Origin: Rhizobiaceae bacterium
GTDB taxonomy: Bacteria; Pseudomonadota; Alphaproteobacteria; Rhizobiales; Rhizobiaceae
Length of the DNA stretch: 64,000 nt
Direction of reading: 5' to 3'
Assembly: GCA_019635755.1 (NCBI GenBank)
Contig: JAHBYW010000011.1
Span: 1 to 64,000 of the forward strand
Part shown: one piece after another, positions 24,981-33,551 of the stretch
How the letters are laid out: the number at the start of each line of letters is the position of its first letter
Numbering within the stretch: the first letter of the stretch is position 1
Program-made: the position numbers and the translations under genes
The notes under the pieces: generated by a model
What the model saw: the letters and a program-made list of their open reading frames with translations, nothing else
Database searches by the model: none
What the model was told of the DNA's origin: nothing

Positions 24981-25582
24981 TCGAGGAGCCGATCGTGCTC
25001 GTCGGTGCGCCGCGGTCCGGAACGTCGCTGGTGACCATGTGTCTCGCCGCGTGCGGCGCATGGGTAGGCAAATGCCGCAACCCGGATCATCGCACCCCGC
25101 GCGGCTACTACGAGAACTGGGCCATAAGCGAACTGCTCAAGCTGGGCGTTCCGCTCCGCCGCTCCGCGGTCGAGAAGGTTCTTCTCTACGAGGGCTACAA
25201 GGGCGGGCCGTGGTTGATGAAGCACTCGGCGAAGCCGTGGCAACTCTGGTTGCCCGAGTTCACCCCTCGCTGGGTGCTGATCCATCGGCCGCGAAATGAG
25301 ATCGTCGCTTCTCGCATGCGGGCGAACGGAGAGAGTGAAGCGGAGGCGATCGAGCAGGCCAAGATCAACGCCGACGCTCTCCTCGATATCGCCCATAAGG
25401 TCAAGGGATTCGAGACAATCGAGGCGCGGCCGATCGTGCAGGGCGACTTCTCCGGAATCAAAAGGCTCTGCGAAAGATTCGGACTCGCTTTCGACGAGGC
25501 AGCCGTCGCCGCAATGGTCGAGCCGGCGCTCTGGGCCGGCGTTGGGGGTCTGAAGGATGGCCGAGCACCGGTTCCCGATTGA
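24977..25582 (+). CDS. Sulfotransferase-like protein
   Basis: 201 residues. The PAPS 5'-phosphosulfate loop is VLVGAPRSGTSLVTM (residues 6-20), and a second PAPS-contact region is WVLIHRPRNEIVASR. The family adds sulfate to carbohydrates or proteins. It sits between two methyltransferases in the cassette. Substrate unknown. Confidence 0.8.
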   Translation: MIEEPIVLVGAPRSGTSLVTMCLAACGAWVGKCRNPDHRTPRGYYENWAISELLKLGVPLRRSAVEKVLLYEGYKGGPWLMKHSAKPWQLWLPEFTPRWVLIHRPRNEIVASRMRANGESEAEAIEQAKINADALLDIAHKVKGFETIEARPIVQGDFSGIKRLCERFGLAFDEAAVAAMVEPALWAGVGGLKDGRAPVPD

Positions 25583-25787
25583 CCTGAGCGTAAGGTCGAA
25601 GCGCCGCACGATCTGCGAGGTCCTCCGCGAAATCCACGTCCTCGCAAGCCAGGACGGCAAGTCGGAAATCGTCGAGCGCGCCAACGAAGCCCACGACATG
25701 GCGAAGCGCATGGACAGCAAGCTTCGCGGCTACAAGGCCGACTGGGATGCGGAGATGTGGGAGGATAATGCCGGTGGAATCCGCTGA
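25557..25787 (+). CDS. Small helical protein in the glycan cassette
   Basis: 76 residues, strongly charged helix (VLREIHVLASQDGKSEIVER, then DMAKRMDSKLRGYK). It overlaps the sulfotransferase by 26 bases and the next methyltransferase by 20. Possibly a helper or structural protein; no family recognised. Confidence 0.6.
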   Translation: MAEHRFPIDLSVRSKRRTICEVLREIHVLASQDGKSEIVERANEAHDMAKRMDSKLRGYKADWDAEMWEDNAGGIR

Positions 25788-26301
25788 GCGTCTCGTCGAC
25801 CGTGAGCGGCATCGCTTCATCCACGCCATCAGGGACAACTACGGGGTCTGGGGAGAGAAGTTCGCGCCATGGGTGGCGTCTTTCGCCGACCAGGTCGGCG
25901 CCAAGGCGATGCTCGATTACGGTTGCGGCAAGGGCCTCCTCAAGACCTGGATGGCAGCGAACCGTCCAGACCTGTCGGTCACCAACTACGATCCGGCGGT
26001 CGACGAGTTCAACATCGCTCCGGAGCCGGCCGAGCTGGTCGTCTGCACCGATGTCATCCCGCTCGTCGGTATCGACTATCTCGAGCCCGTCCTCGACGAC
26101 ATCGATCGGTGCACGGTCCGAGCGCTGTTCATCGTGATCCCTATGTACGGTCCGGACCGTGCCGCAAACTATCACTCGGACCTGATCATCTGGCCGGAAG
26201 AGGACTGGCGCGCGCTGATGTTGAAGCGGTGGCAGGGAGGCCGGTTCTGCCGGTCACGCGTTGGCGGGACCCGCCTTCAATTCACGTACGTGCGCCCATG
26301 A
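25768..26301 (+). CDS. Class I SAM methyltransferase
   Basis: 177 residues with SAM motif I MLDYGCGKGLLKTWMAAN (residues 46-63) and the acidic YDPAVDEF that binds the ribose. Post-motif LVVCTDVIPLVGIDYLEPVL fits class I enzymes. GGGAGGA precedes ATG 25768. Part of the cassette; substrate unknown. Confidence 0.8.
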   Translation: MPVESAERLVDRERHRFIHAIRDNYGVWGEKFAPWVASFADQVGAKAMLDYGCGKGLLKTWMAANRPDLSVTNYDPAVDEFNIAPEPAELVVCTDVIPLVGIDYLEPVLDDIDRCTVRALFIVIPMYGPDRAANYHSDLIIWPEEDWRALMLKRWQGGRFCRSRVGGTRLQFTYVRP

Positions 26302-26993
26302 TCCGCGTCGTCACCTTCCACTGGTGGGATCCGGGATATAGGTGGAACAAGCACTTCATCTACGGCGTCGAGCACGTCAACCGCCTCTTCCGCGGCGTGA
26401 ATCGCAACACGACGATTCCGTTCGAGTTTGTGGTGGTGACCGACCAGGTCGATGGCGCCTTCGACGAGGGTATCCGCGTCGTCCCGCTCTGGAACGATCT
26501 CCGCGACATGGGCGGCTGCTTCGTCCGCCTCCGTGCCTTTCATGAGGACATGGCCGGCATTATCGGCGAGCGGTTCGTGTGGTTCGACCTCGATTCCGTC
26601 GTCACCGGTAACCTCGACCCGCTTCTGTCGCGGGAGGATGATTTCGTCGCCTGGGAAAACATCTACCCGCCGGTCCTCTACTGCGGCTCGATGATCATGA
26701 TGAAGGCCGGCGCCCGGGCGAAGGTCTGGCACGAGTTCGACCGGGAGAAGTCGCCGGCGATAGGGCGCGACCTGAAGTATGTCGGGACCGATCAGGCCTG
26801 GATCAGCGCGTGCCTTGGCTCGGGCGAGGCGACCTGGGGCGAAGAGGACGGCGTCCTGTCCTATCGCCAGCACTGCTGCGGCGGCCCCAATCTTCCGGCC
26901 GGTGCGAGGATCGTGTTCTTCCACGGCGCGCTCGACCCCAGCATGCCGAGCCTTCAGGAAAAGTCCCCGTGGATCCGGGACCACTGGGTGTGA
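26298..26993 (+). CDS. Glycosyltransferase with DxD motif
   Basis: 231 residues. FVWFDLDSVVTGNLDPLL (about residues 95-112) is the metal/nucleotide-sugar DxD site of GT8-like enzymes, and GTDQAWISACLG near residue 160 is typical of the same fold. ATGA overlap upstream and GTG overlap downstream. It probably acts on the same glycan as the GT2-like enzyme. Confidence 0.75.
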   Translation: MIRVVTFHWWDPGYRWNKHFIYGVEHVNRLFRGVNRNTTIPFEFVVVTDQVDGAFDEGIRVVPLWNDLRDMGGCFVRLRAFHEDMAGIIGERFVWFDLDSVVTGNLDPLLSREDDFVAWENIYPPVLYCGSMIMMKAGARAKVWHEFDREKSPAIGRDLKYVGTDQAWISACLGSGEATWGEEDGVLSYRQHCCGGPNLPAGARIVFFHGALDPSMPSLQEKSPWIRDHWV

Positions 26994-27631
26994 ACCGGGA
27001 GCATGAGTTCTGGACGCCTGAGACGGTGTTTCGCGGGGAGACGGTGTTCTGCCTCGCCTCGGGGCCGAGCCTCACCCGCGACGTGGTCGGCAGGATCGAA
27101 GGGCGCGCCGCCATCGTCGTGAACGCCTCAGCATCGATCGCGCCATGGGCGGCAGTCTGGTACTTCACCGACTCCAACATCTATGTCGAGCGGCAGGAGA
27201 TGGCCGCGGACTGGGCGGGGCTCGTCGTCACCATGTCGCGCCGCGCCAAGCGCGAGATGCCCGACAAGGTGCGCAGGGTGCAGGGCGCGTGGATGCCGGA
27301 CTTCCCGAGTCCGGGGTCATCGCCGATCAGGCAGGGACGCTCGAGCGGGCACACGGCGATTAGCCTGGCGGTCGCCATGGGCGCCGCGCGCGTCGTGCTT
27401 CTCGGCTACGACATGCGGGTGGTCGACGGCCGTGAGCATCATCACGCCGATTATGACGGTCGGACCAGGGATACCATGGTCTACCAGAATGAATTCCTTC
27501 CGGCCTTCGCCGGCTGGAATACCGCGGCGCTCGACCGCGGCGTGACCGTGCTCAACGCCACGCCCGGCTCCGCTCTCACGGAATTCCCGATGGTCGATCT
27601 CGACGAGGTGCTCCGATGCGATCGCTCGTGA
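26990..27631 (+). CDS. DUF115/sialyltransferase-like Rossmann protein
   Basis: 213 residues from GTG 26990. VFCLASGPSLTRDVVGRI at the N-terminus and AISLAVAMGAARVVLLGYDM near residue 135 match the DUF115/Cst-type fold found in flagellin- and LPS-glycosylation proteins. A His cluster (REHHHADYDG) follows. A sugar-transfer or donor-binding role is inferred. Last enzyme of the cassette; its stop overlaps the head-tail connector gene. Confidence 0.65.
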   Translation: MNREHEFWTPETVFRGETVFCLASGPSLTRDVVGRIEGRAAIVVNASASIAPWAAVWYFTDSNIYVERQEMAADWAGLVVTMSRRAKREMPDKVRRVQGAWMPDFPSPGSSPIRQGRSSGHTAISLAVAMGAARVVLLGYDMRVVDGREHHHADYDGRTRDTMVYQNEFLPAFAGWNTAALDRGVTVLNATPGSALTEFPMVDLDEVLRCDRS

Positions 27632-28260
27632 CGGTCACCACGCCGGCGGGATCAACGAAGCTGACGACGCTCGATCGCGTGAAGGCCGAACTCGACATCG
27701 CCGGCGGGTCGAAGGACGCGATCCTCAATTTCAAGATCGCCGAAGCATCGTCCGACATCGAGGCTTATCTCGGCTACTCGGTGAAGCGGGAGACAGTGTC
27801 GGAGCGGTTCTGGCAGAGCCTTGAAGCCGGATGGTCGGAACCGGAGTTCCTGATCCTCGACCGGACGCCGGTCGGGACGGTCACCAGCGTGACCGTCGAT
27901 GATGTCGAAATCGATGCCGCTGAGTACCGGCTCGACCCTGAGACGGGCCAGCTCTACCGACTCGACGCATCCGGTTATCCGAGCCGCTGGTGCATCGGCA
28001 AGGAGGCGGTCGTCGTCTACGCCGGCGGCTACCTCCTGCCGGGACAGACGGGCCGGAACCTGCCGCCGGCGATCGAGGCGGCGGCGGTCGATCTTGTTCA
28101 GGACTTCTGGTTCGCCAAGGGCCGCGATCCAAGCGCCATGGAAGAGGACATTCCGGGCGTAATGCGGGTCCGCCGGTGGATCGGTGCCGTGGGAGTCGCG
28201 GGCGATCTCCCCCCTTCGGTCCAGACCAAACTCTATCCGTTCCGGAGGGCTTCGGCATGA
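27616..28260 (+). CDS. Head-tail connector (HK97 gp6-like)
   Basis: 214 residues. The start VTVTTPAGSTKLTTLDRVKA, the helix DAILNFKIAEASSDIEAYLG and VYAGGYLLPG, then AAVDLVQDFWFAKGRDPS fit gp6-type adaptors that sit under the portal. It resumes the structural order after the glycan cassette. Confidence 0.85.
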   Translation: MRSLVTVTTPAGSTKLTTLDRVKAELDIAGGSKDAILNFKIAEASSDIEAYLGYSVKRETVSERFWQSLEAGWSEPEFLILDRTPVGTVTSVTVDDVEIDAAEYRLDPETGQLYRLDASGYPSRWCIGKEAVVVYAGGYLLPGQTGRNLPPAIEAAAVDLVQDFWFAKGRDPSAMEEDIPGVMRVRRWIGAVGVAGDLPPSVQTKLYPFRRASA

Positions 28261-28697
28261 ACAATCCCGGTCTCCACAATCTAGGCGACGTCGCTGTTGC
28301 TGCGATCAACGCCGCAACCGTCGCGACGGTCGTCACCGCTGGTGTCGACGGGGCCGCGCACATCGATGGCCTCGACGGAATCCTGTCCGCGACGATCCAA
28401 GCCAATTTCAACTATGGTTCGAGCGGGGGAACCTCGCTCAAGGCCATCGTCGAAACGACACTCGATGATGGCCAGACTTGGATTGAAGTGGCGCGCTTCG
28501 CCTTCACGACGGCGAGCGCGGAGAAGATCGCCAACCTGTCGGCGCTGACGCCGGTGACCACGGTCTACACGCCTGCCGCGTTGTCCGATGACGCGGTGAA
28601 GGACGGCATCCTTGGGCCGCGGTGGCGCGCTCGGATTCTCACTGTTGGGACCTATGTTGGGAATGCGTCCCTCGCGTTGCGCCTCGCTGCACACTGA
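28257..28697 (+). CDS. Hypothetical connector-region protein
   Basis: 146 residues, beta-rich (AIVETTLDDGQTWIEVARFA is typical of neck or decoration domains measuring a signal against background). It overlaps both neighbours by ATGA/TGATG. Family not recognised; position suggests a neck or virion component. Confidence 0.6.
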   Translation: MNNPGLHNLGDVAVAAINAATVATVVTAGVDGAAHIDGLDGILSATIQANFNYGSSGGTSLKAIVETTLDDGQTWIEVARFAFTTASAEKIANLSALTPVTTVYTPAALSDDAVKDGILGPRWRARILTVGTYVGNASLALRLAAH

Positions 28698-29050
28698 TGA
28701 GTCCCGACTATCTGCGCTCGGTCTATCGCCGGATGTTGAACGAGCGGGGCGAGACCGTCGTGCATCGGCGCTACACGGGGGCCGGTCCTAACCGACCACG
28801 CTTTGACGTGGAGGTCATGGCCGTCGTTGTCGGCTACGACGAGAAGGACTTCGTCGGCGCCATCCAACAGGGCGATCGCAAGATCATCCTCCTCGCCGAG
28901 GATCTGATCGACGCGCAAGTCGCGTTGCCGATAACCTCGAATGATCGGATCGTGGTCCGCGGCAAGGAACTGTCCATCATTGCCCCGGACGACTCCACCA
29001 GGCGGGTCAAAGGCGAATTGATCGCCTATGAGCTTCAGTGCCGGGGCTGA
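28697..29050 (+). CDS. Putative head closure / head-tail adaptor
   Basis: 117 residues. VEVMAVVVGYDEKDFVGAI, DRKIILLAEDL and RIVVRGKELSIIAPD have the small beta-barrel look of head-closure proteins encoded between gp6-like and gp10-like genes. Assignment is by position and fold impression. Confidence 0.6.
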   Translation: MSPDYLRSVYRRMLNERGETVVHRRYTGAGPNRPRFDVEVMAVVVGYDEKDFVGAIQQGDRKIILLAEDLIDAQVALPITSNDRIVVRGKELSIIAPDDSTRRVKGELIAYELQCRG

Positions 29051-29051
29051 T

Positions 29052-29741
29052 ATGGCGAGCAAGGCGCTGCAGGCGATCCGCCGCACCATCACAGTCGACT
29101 GGCCGAAAGCAGCCGAGGAAGACGCACGCCGCTTCCTTGTCCGCACGGCGCGCGCGGGGCACGCTCGCATCATGGCCGAGCAGACGGCCCGCGGCGGCTT
29201 CCCGCCGGACTGGGAAGCCTACGCGAACCGACCAGGACAGACTGACCTCGACAATGTCATCCTGCCGGGGCCGATCGTCTTCCGCTACCGCTACCTCCGG
29301 GAGTTGATTGCGTTCGCGCTGGACGAGTTGCGCAGGGCGAGCCCGGTTCTGTCCGGCGCCTACCGCGACAGCCACACGCTCTACATCAACGGCATCGCTA
29401 CCGCAGCGATTCCCGCGACGCTCTCCGCGGGCGACGACATTATGATCGCCAACCCGGTGCCCTACGCCAGGCGGATTGAAGTCGGGCTGAAAGAGGACGG
29501 CCGCCCGTTCGTTGTTCAGGTCGAGCCGAGGATCTACGAGCGCGTCATGAAGCGAGTCCTTCAGCCTCGCTTTCGGCGCGTCGCCAAACTCACGCACGCC
29601 TACGCGCTCTTGCCTGACGCCTATGTCATCAAGGGCCGGCTGCCCTCGCACTACATCGCGAAGGGCGGTGTCCGCCGTCGTCGGAGGCAGGAAGTCGGCA
29701 AGCCGGTGCGCTCGCCTGCGATCGTGATTTCGGTGCTCTGA
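29052..29741 (+). CDS. HK97 gp10-like tail completion protein
   Basis: 229 residues. IANPVPYARRIEVGLKEDGR is the characteristic segment of gp10-type proteins. A basic C-terminus (KGGVRRRRRQEVGK) follows. ATG 29052 is preferred over 29028, which would overlap the previous gene by 23 bases. Confidence 0.7.
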   Translation: MASKALQAIRRTITVDWPKAAEEDARRFLVRTARAGHARIMAEQTARGGFPPDWEAYANRPGQTDLDNVILPGPIVFRYRYLRELIAFALDELRRASPVLSGAYRDSHTLYINGIATAAIPATLSAGDDIMIANPVPYARRIEVGLKEDGRPFVVQVEPRIYERVMKRVLQPRFRRVAKLTHAYALLPDAYVIKGRLPSHYIAKGGVRRRRRQEVGKPVRSPAIVISVL

Positions 29742-29742
29742 C

Positions 29743-30204
29743 ATGACCACGGCGACCGGCGCCTACAACGTCATCCGGACTCGCCTCGAGGCGAACGTCC
29801 CGACGAGCAACGGCTCGCCGGTGGGGCTCCGCTGGCAGGGTGAGACCGGCGATCCGCTGCCGAACATCCCGGCGCCGTTCGTCTATGTCGAGTTCATCAC
29901 AGACCCCGGGATGCTGGTCGGCTTCGGCGGCGGGCGTGGCGGTAATCTCTATCGCAACCCGGCTCGCATCGACGCCTTCTGCTTCGTCCCACGAGACTGG
30001 GGTCTGACCTACGCTACCGATCTCGCCGAGGCGGTCGCAACGCTCTTCCGCAGCTACCGCGACACGAGCATCTCGTGCTTCCAGGCGAGCGTCATCCCGC
30101 TCGGCGCTGGCGCGAGTATCAAGCCGCCAGGTCTCGATTCCGAGGTGGACAACTACTACGCCGCCGTCGCGGAGTGCGAGCTTCACTTCGACTCTGTCGG
30201 GTAG
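29743..30204 (+). CDS. Tail terminator protein
   Basis: 153 residues. AYNVIRTRLEANVP at the start, PFVYVEFITD, and RIDAFCFVPRDWGLTYATDL fit the lambda gpU/DUF4128 type that caps the tail tube. One base separates it from the preceding gene. Confidence 0.75.
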   Translation: MTTATGAYNVIRTRLEANVPTSNGSPVGLRWQGETGDPLPNIPAPFVYVEFITDPGMLVGFGGGRGGNLYRNPARIDAFCFVPRDWGLTYATDLAEAVATLFRSYRDTSISCFQASVIPLGAGASIKPPGLDSEVDNYYAAVAECELHFDSVG

Positions 30205-30335
30205 CAGGCCGCCGCACACATCGCCGCTCTTCTCCGCCCGCGTGACGCCCGCGCGGGTGCGGAACCTATCGTCGCCTTGGGCAAGCGCCGCCGCAGCGCT
30301 GTGAAGCGCCGCTATCCCAAAGATGGAGCCCCATT

Positions 30336-31598
30336 ATGACTGGTCTCGCTGAAGGCGTCGCCACTCGCGTCGCAATGAAGTTCTATACCGATGCCGACAT
30401 CACTCCCGGTGTGGCCGAGGTCTCCGCGTCGGACCCGGGTGCGTCGGGCGCCCAGGTTCTGCGTCGTGTCTCGTCGGGCCTCACGCTGTCGAAGGACACC
30501 TACCAGAGCGCCGAGGTGCGTGAAGACCGGCAGATCGCCGACTTCCGGCACGGCGTGAAGCGCGTCCAGGGTTCGATCTCCGGTGAGTTGTCCCCGCTTA
30601 CCTATGAGCAGCTTTTCGAGGCGTCGCTCCGCGGGACCTGGGCCGCCGCTATCACGGCCGATCAGACCGACTTCACCAGCGTCTCCGCTGATGCATCTGC
30701 GTCCAAGTTCATCTTCAGCGCCGGCAACCCTGTCTCGAAGGGCTTTCGGGTCGGTATGGGCATCCGGTTCTCCGACCTGCTCGATGCCGACAACAACGGC
30801 AAGACCTTCGTCATCACCGGCTTTGGCGGTACCAGCAACCGTGAAGTCAGTGTCGTGCCGGCTCCCGATACGATGACGGATGACGCTTCCTTTGCTCTCA
30901 CCTCTGTCGGACGGTCGCTGATCATCCCGGCAACCAACCATGTGAAGCGAAAAGTCGCCGTCGAACACTATCTCGCTGACAAGGACATTGCGCTCCTGTT
31001 CACGGAATGCCGCGTCGGTGGCTTCAATGTCCAACTCCCGCCGACCGGCATGGCGACCGTCGACTTCGAGATGATGGGCCGCGACATGGAGACCTACGAG
31101 GACTCCGCCGCGCCGTTCTTTACGTCCCCGACGGCGCCGACGACCACAGGCATCCTCGCGTCGGTCAATGGTCTTCTCCGAGTCTCTGGCGAGACGGTCG
31201 GCATCGTGACCGGCCTCAACATCCAGCATCAGATGGAACTCACGGGCGATCCCGTTATCGGGTCGAACCTCCTGCCGGACATCCTTGCCGGTCGGAGCAA
31301 CATCTCGGGACAGATGACAGCGTTCTTCGAAGACCTCGACCTCATCGACGACTTCCGGAACGAGAGTCAGATCGAGATACTCGCCTTCCTCACCACGACC
31401 AACGCCGCAGACGCGCCGGCCATGACGTTCTTCCTGCCGCGGGTGAAGCTCGGCGGCTCCGACCTGCCGGCCGAAGGCGAGGGCGCACAGGTGATCACCC
31501 TCCCGTTCCAGGCGCTCCGCTATGAAGCGGTTGCCGCGGCGACCGGGGGGATCGAGAACACAACGATCCAAATCTGGGATTCCCAGGTGGTCTCCTGA
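30336..31598 (+). CDS. Major tail (tube) protein
   Basis: 420 residues. RRVSSGLTLSKDTYQSAEVR, RQIADFRHGVKRVQGSISGE and SLRGTWAAAITADQ are typical of the phage tail-tube family with this long variant. It polymerises into the tail tube. GATGGAGCCCC upstream of ATG matches the translation starts of protease and capsid genes. The 131-base spacer before it holds GC-rich inverted repeats and no gene. Confidence 0.85.
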   Translation: MTGLAEGVATRVAMKFYTDADITPGVAEVSASDPGASGAQVLRRVSSGLTLSKDTYQSAEVREDRQIADFRHGVKRVQGSISGELSPLTYEQLFEASLRGTWAAAITADQTDFTSVSADASASKFIFSAGNPVSKGFRVGMGIRFSDLLDADNNGKTFVITGFGGTSNREVSVVPAPDTMTDDASFALTSVGRSLIIPATNHVKRKVAVEHYLADKDIALLFTECRVGGFNVQLPPTGMATVDFEMMGRDMETYEDSAAPFFTSPTAPTTTGILASVNGLLRVSGETVGIVTGLNIQHQMELTGDPVIGSNLLPDILAGRSNISGQMTAFFEDLDLIDDFRNESQIEILAFLTTTNAADAPAMTFFLPRVKLGGSDLPAEGEGAQVITLPFQALRYEAVAAATGGIENTTIQIWDSQVVS

Positions 31599-31614
31599 CA
31601 GGCAATATCCCTTC

Positions 31615-32523
31615 ATGTCGAAAGCAGTCTCGATTTACGGAATAGCCGACCCGGTGACCGGGCTGCTTTACTATGTCGGAAAGACGACGGGCCCGCTAGC
31701 GGCCCGACTGACGAAGCATCGGGCGGATGGCCGCGCAGGCGTTCAGCGGCCATTCTGCCGGTGGCTTCATGCTTACGAGGCCGGGGGAGGCTCGGTCGAG
31801 ATCTTCGAGATCGAAGCGATCCCGCCTGGTGGCGACTGGGCTGAAGCGGAGCAGTTCTGGATTGCGTATTTTCGGTTCATCGGGGCGACGCTGAAGAATC
31901 TCAGCGGTGGTGGGTCGGGTGTCCACGGGTATCGCCAAACCGAGGCCCACCGCGCGAAGATCTCGGCCGCCCACAAAGGGAGAAGGAAGTCCCGCGACCA
32001 CGTCGCGGCGTGGCGGGCGGCAATGTCGCCAGGCCCTTTGCCGGAAGAGACCAAGCGGAAGATTAGTGCCGCTTTGAAAGGCCGCCCGCGCCCGCTGGAA
32101 CTGGTTGCGAGAACGGCGGCGGGGAACAGGGGAAAGCGGCGCTCGGCAGAGCATTGCGCGCGCATGTCCGAGATACTCCGCTCGCCGGAGGTGAACGCCA
32201 AGCTCGTTGAGGCGAGAAGGAAAAGGACGATTCCGGAAGAGGCCATTCGGCGCATGGCAGAGACGAAGCGTGGACGTAGGCTGTCTCCGGAGCACTGCGC
32301 GGCCATCGCCGCAGGAAACCGAGGCCACCGGCACTCCGCTGAGGCAAGAGAGAAGATGGCGGCTGCAGCCCGCAGACGGCCGCCTCCGAGCGAGGCGACG
32401 CGAGCGAAGTTGCGCGCCGCCGCCGCTTGTCGAGCGCCGATGAGTCCCGAGGCTCGGGAGAAATGCCGGGCAGCGGCGAAGGCCATGCAGGCGAAGCGCA
32501 GGCAAGCCCGCATAGGCGGGTAG
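31615..32523 (+). CDS. GIY-YIG homing endonuclease with NUMOD3-like repeats
   Basis: 302 residues. GIY-YIG core IYGIADPVTGLLYYVGKTTG (residues 6-25), RLTKHR, and catalytic Glu near EAEQFWIAYFR. The C-terminal 180 residues are repeated DNA-binding units of the type TEAHRAKISAAHKGRRKS, TKRKISAALKGR, CAAIAAGNRGHRHS. It sits between the tube gene and the tail chaperones as a freestanding intronless homing element. Confidence 0.9.
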   Translation: MSKAVSIYGIADPVTGLLYYVGKTTGPLAARLTKHRADGRAGVQRPFCRWLHAYEAGGGSVEIFEIEAIPPGGDWAEAEQFWIAYFRFIGATLKNLSGGGSGVHGYRQTEAHRAKISAAHKGRRKSRDHVAAWRAAMSPGPLPEETKRKISAALKGRPRPLELVARTAAGNRGKRRSAEHCARMSEILRSPEVNAKLVEARRKRTIPEEAIRRMAETKRGRRLSPEHCAAIAAGNRGHRHSAEAREKMAAAARRRPPPSEATRAKLRAAAACRAPMSPEAREKCRAAAKAMQAKRRQARIGG

Positions 32524-32624
32524 GCCGATAACTCTCGCCACCCCAATCCCTGACCGCCACGGGGAATGACGCCCGACGAAGGGTCGCAGAAATGCATCCC
32601 TCCGTTGAGCGGTTGCGCAGCCAT

Positions 32625-32654
32625 GGACCGGGATGTCTGGCGGCATCCCGGTCC
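32625..32654 (+). terminator. Hairpin after the homing endonuclease
   Basis: GGACCGGGATG, loop TCTGGCGG, CATCCCGGTCC followed by TTC. An 11-bp perfect stem in the 159-base gap before the chaperone gene; otherwise that gap shows nothing. Confidence 0.65.
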
Positions 32655-32682
32655 TTCAATCCGCCAGAAAAGGATCACGTGA

Positions 32683-33123
32683 ATGAGTGTTCTCGACAGC
32701 ATCGCCAAGATCAGCCTAGAATCCGACAAGCCCGGCAGGATGATCATTAAGGGGCTCGACAGTCAGCCCATCCGGGCTGCCGACGGTTCGGTCAGCTACA
32801 TCGATCTTTATTCTGCCGACTCCGTCGTTGCGCAGAAGCATCGGCGCGAGATCGACCGGCGCCGGCTCGTAGCGTCGCGCGGTGGACGCGGCCTCAAAAT
32901 CACCCCCGAGGAGCTGGCAGGCGACGCCGTCGATCTCCTCGTTACGCTGACCGCAGGCGCCGGCACGATCGCGACCGATGGGACCGTCATGCCGGATGAG
33001 GATTTCAAGGCCGAGAAGTTCCGGGCCATCTATGCCGATCCGGCCAATGCCGAATTCCGTGGTCAGGTTGAGGACTTCGTCGGCGAGCGGGGAAATTTTG
33101 CGAAGGCCTCGTCGACCAGCTAA
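32683..33123 (+). CDS. Tail assembly chaperone, short form (gpG-like)
   Basis: 146 residues, between tube and tape-measure genes as all siphovirus G proteins are. DFKAEKFRAIYADPANAEF lies near the end. The frame ends shortly after a slippery heptamer. It should coat the tape measure during tail assembly and be absent from the virion. Confidence 0.8.
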   Translation: MSVLDSIAKISLESDKPGRMIIKGLDSQPIRAADGSVSYIDLYSADSVVAQKHRREIDRRRLVASRGGRGLKITPEELAGDAVDLLVTLTAGAGTIATDGTVMPDEDFKAEKFRAIYADPANAEFRGQVEDFVGERGNFAKASSTS

Positions 33124-33551
33124 TCGAATACGCTGAGTTCGACTTCCGCCTCGAGCGGAAGCGTGACGACGGGGCCAGCGAGCGGGATCACCTTGAATCC
33201 GCGAAGCGCCAGCTCGAAAAATGGGGGAAGAAGAAGGCGGCGACCGCGGATATCGTCCCCGAGGCGCCGCCCTTCCCCGATCTCCTCCAATACCTCTGGG
33301 ACGACTTTCATCAGTTGTCGCTCGGCATCGCGTCGAATGGCATGGCGCCGGCACAGATCACATGGCGCGACCTGGCCGCATGGTCGGAGCAGATGAAGAT
33401 CGTCCTGGAGCCGTGGGAGGCGAAGACGCTCGTCACGCTCGGCGTGGTCAGAGCGAACATCATCGGCGAAAAGCTCGGTAAGCAGACCGGGTCGAAGGTG
33501 CCGCCGGCGCCGGAGAAATCTCGCGGAGACGGTAATGGCAAATCCAGTTGA
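32683..33551 (+). CDS. Tail assembly chaperone, frameshifted long form (gpGT-like)
   Basis: A -1 shift at AAATTTT (33093-33099) joins the first 139 residues to a 150-residue downstream frame ending at 33551, which has no good start of its own. The extension (CEGLVDQLIEYAEFDFRLE, then HQLSLGIASNGMAPAQITWR) has the features of the T domain and contacts tube subunits. Total about 289 residues. It overlaps the tape-measure start by 17 bases. Confidence 0.8.
33093..33099 (+). promoter_or_regulatory. -1 ribosomal frameshift site AAATTTT
   Basis: In the zero frame it reads A AAT TTT, the canonical X XXY YYZ arrangement, eight codons before the zero-frame stop. Confidence 0.8.
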
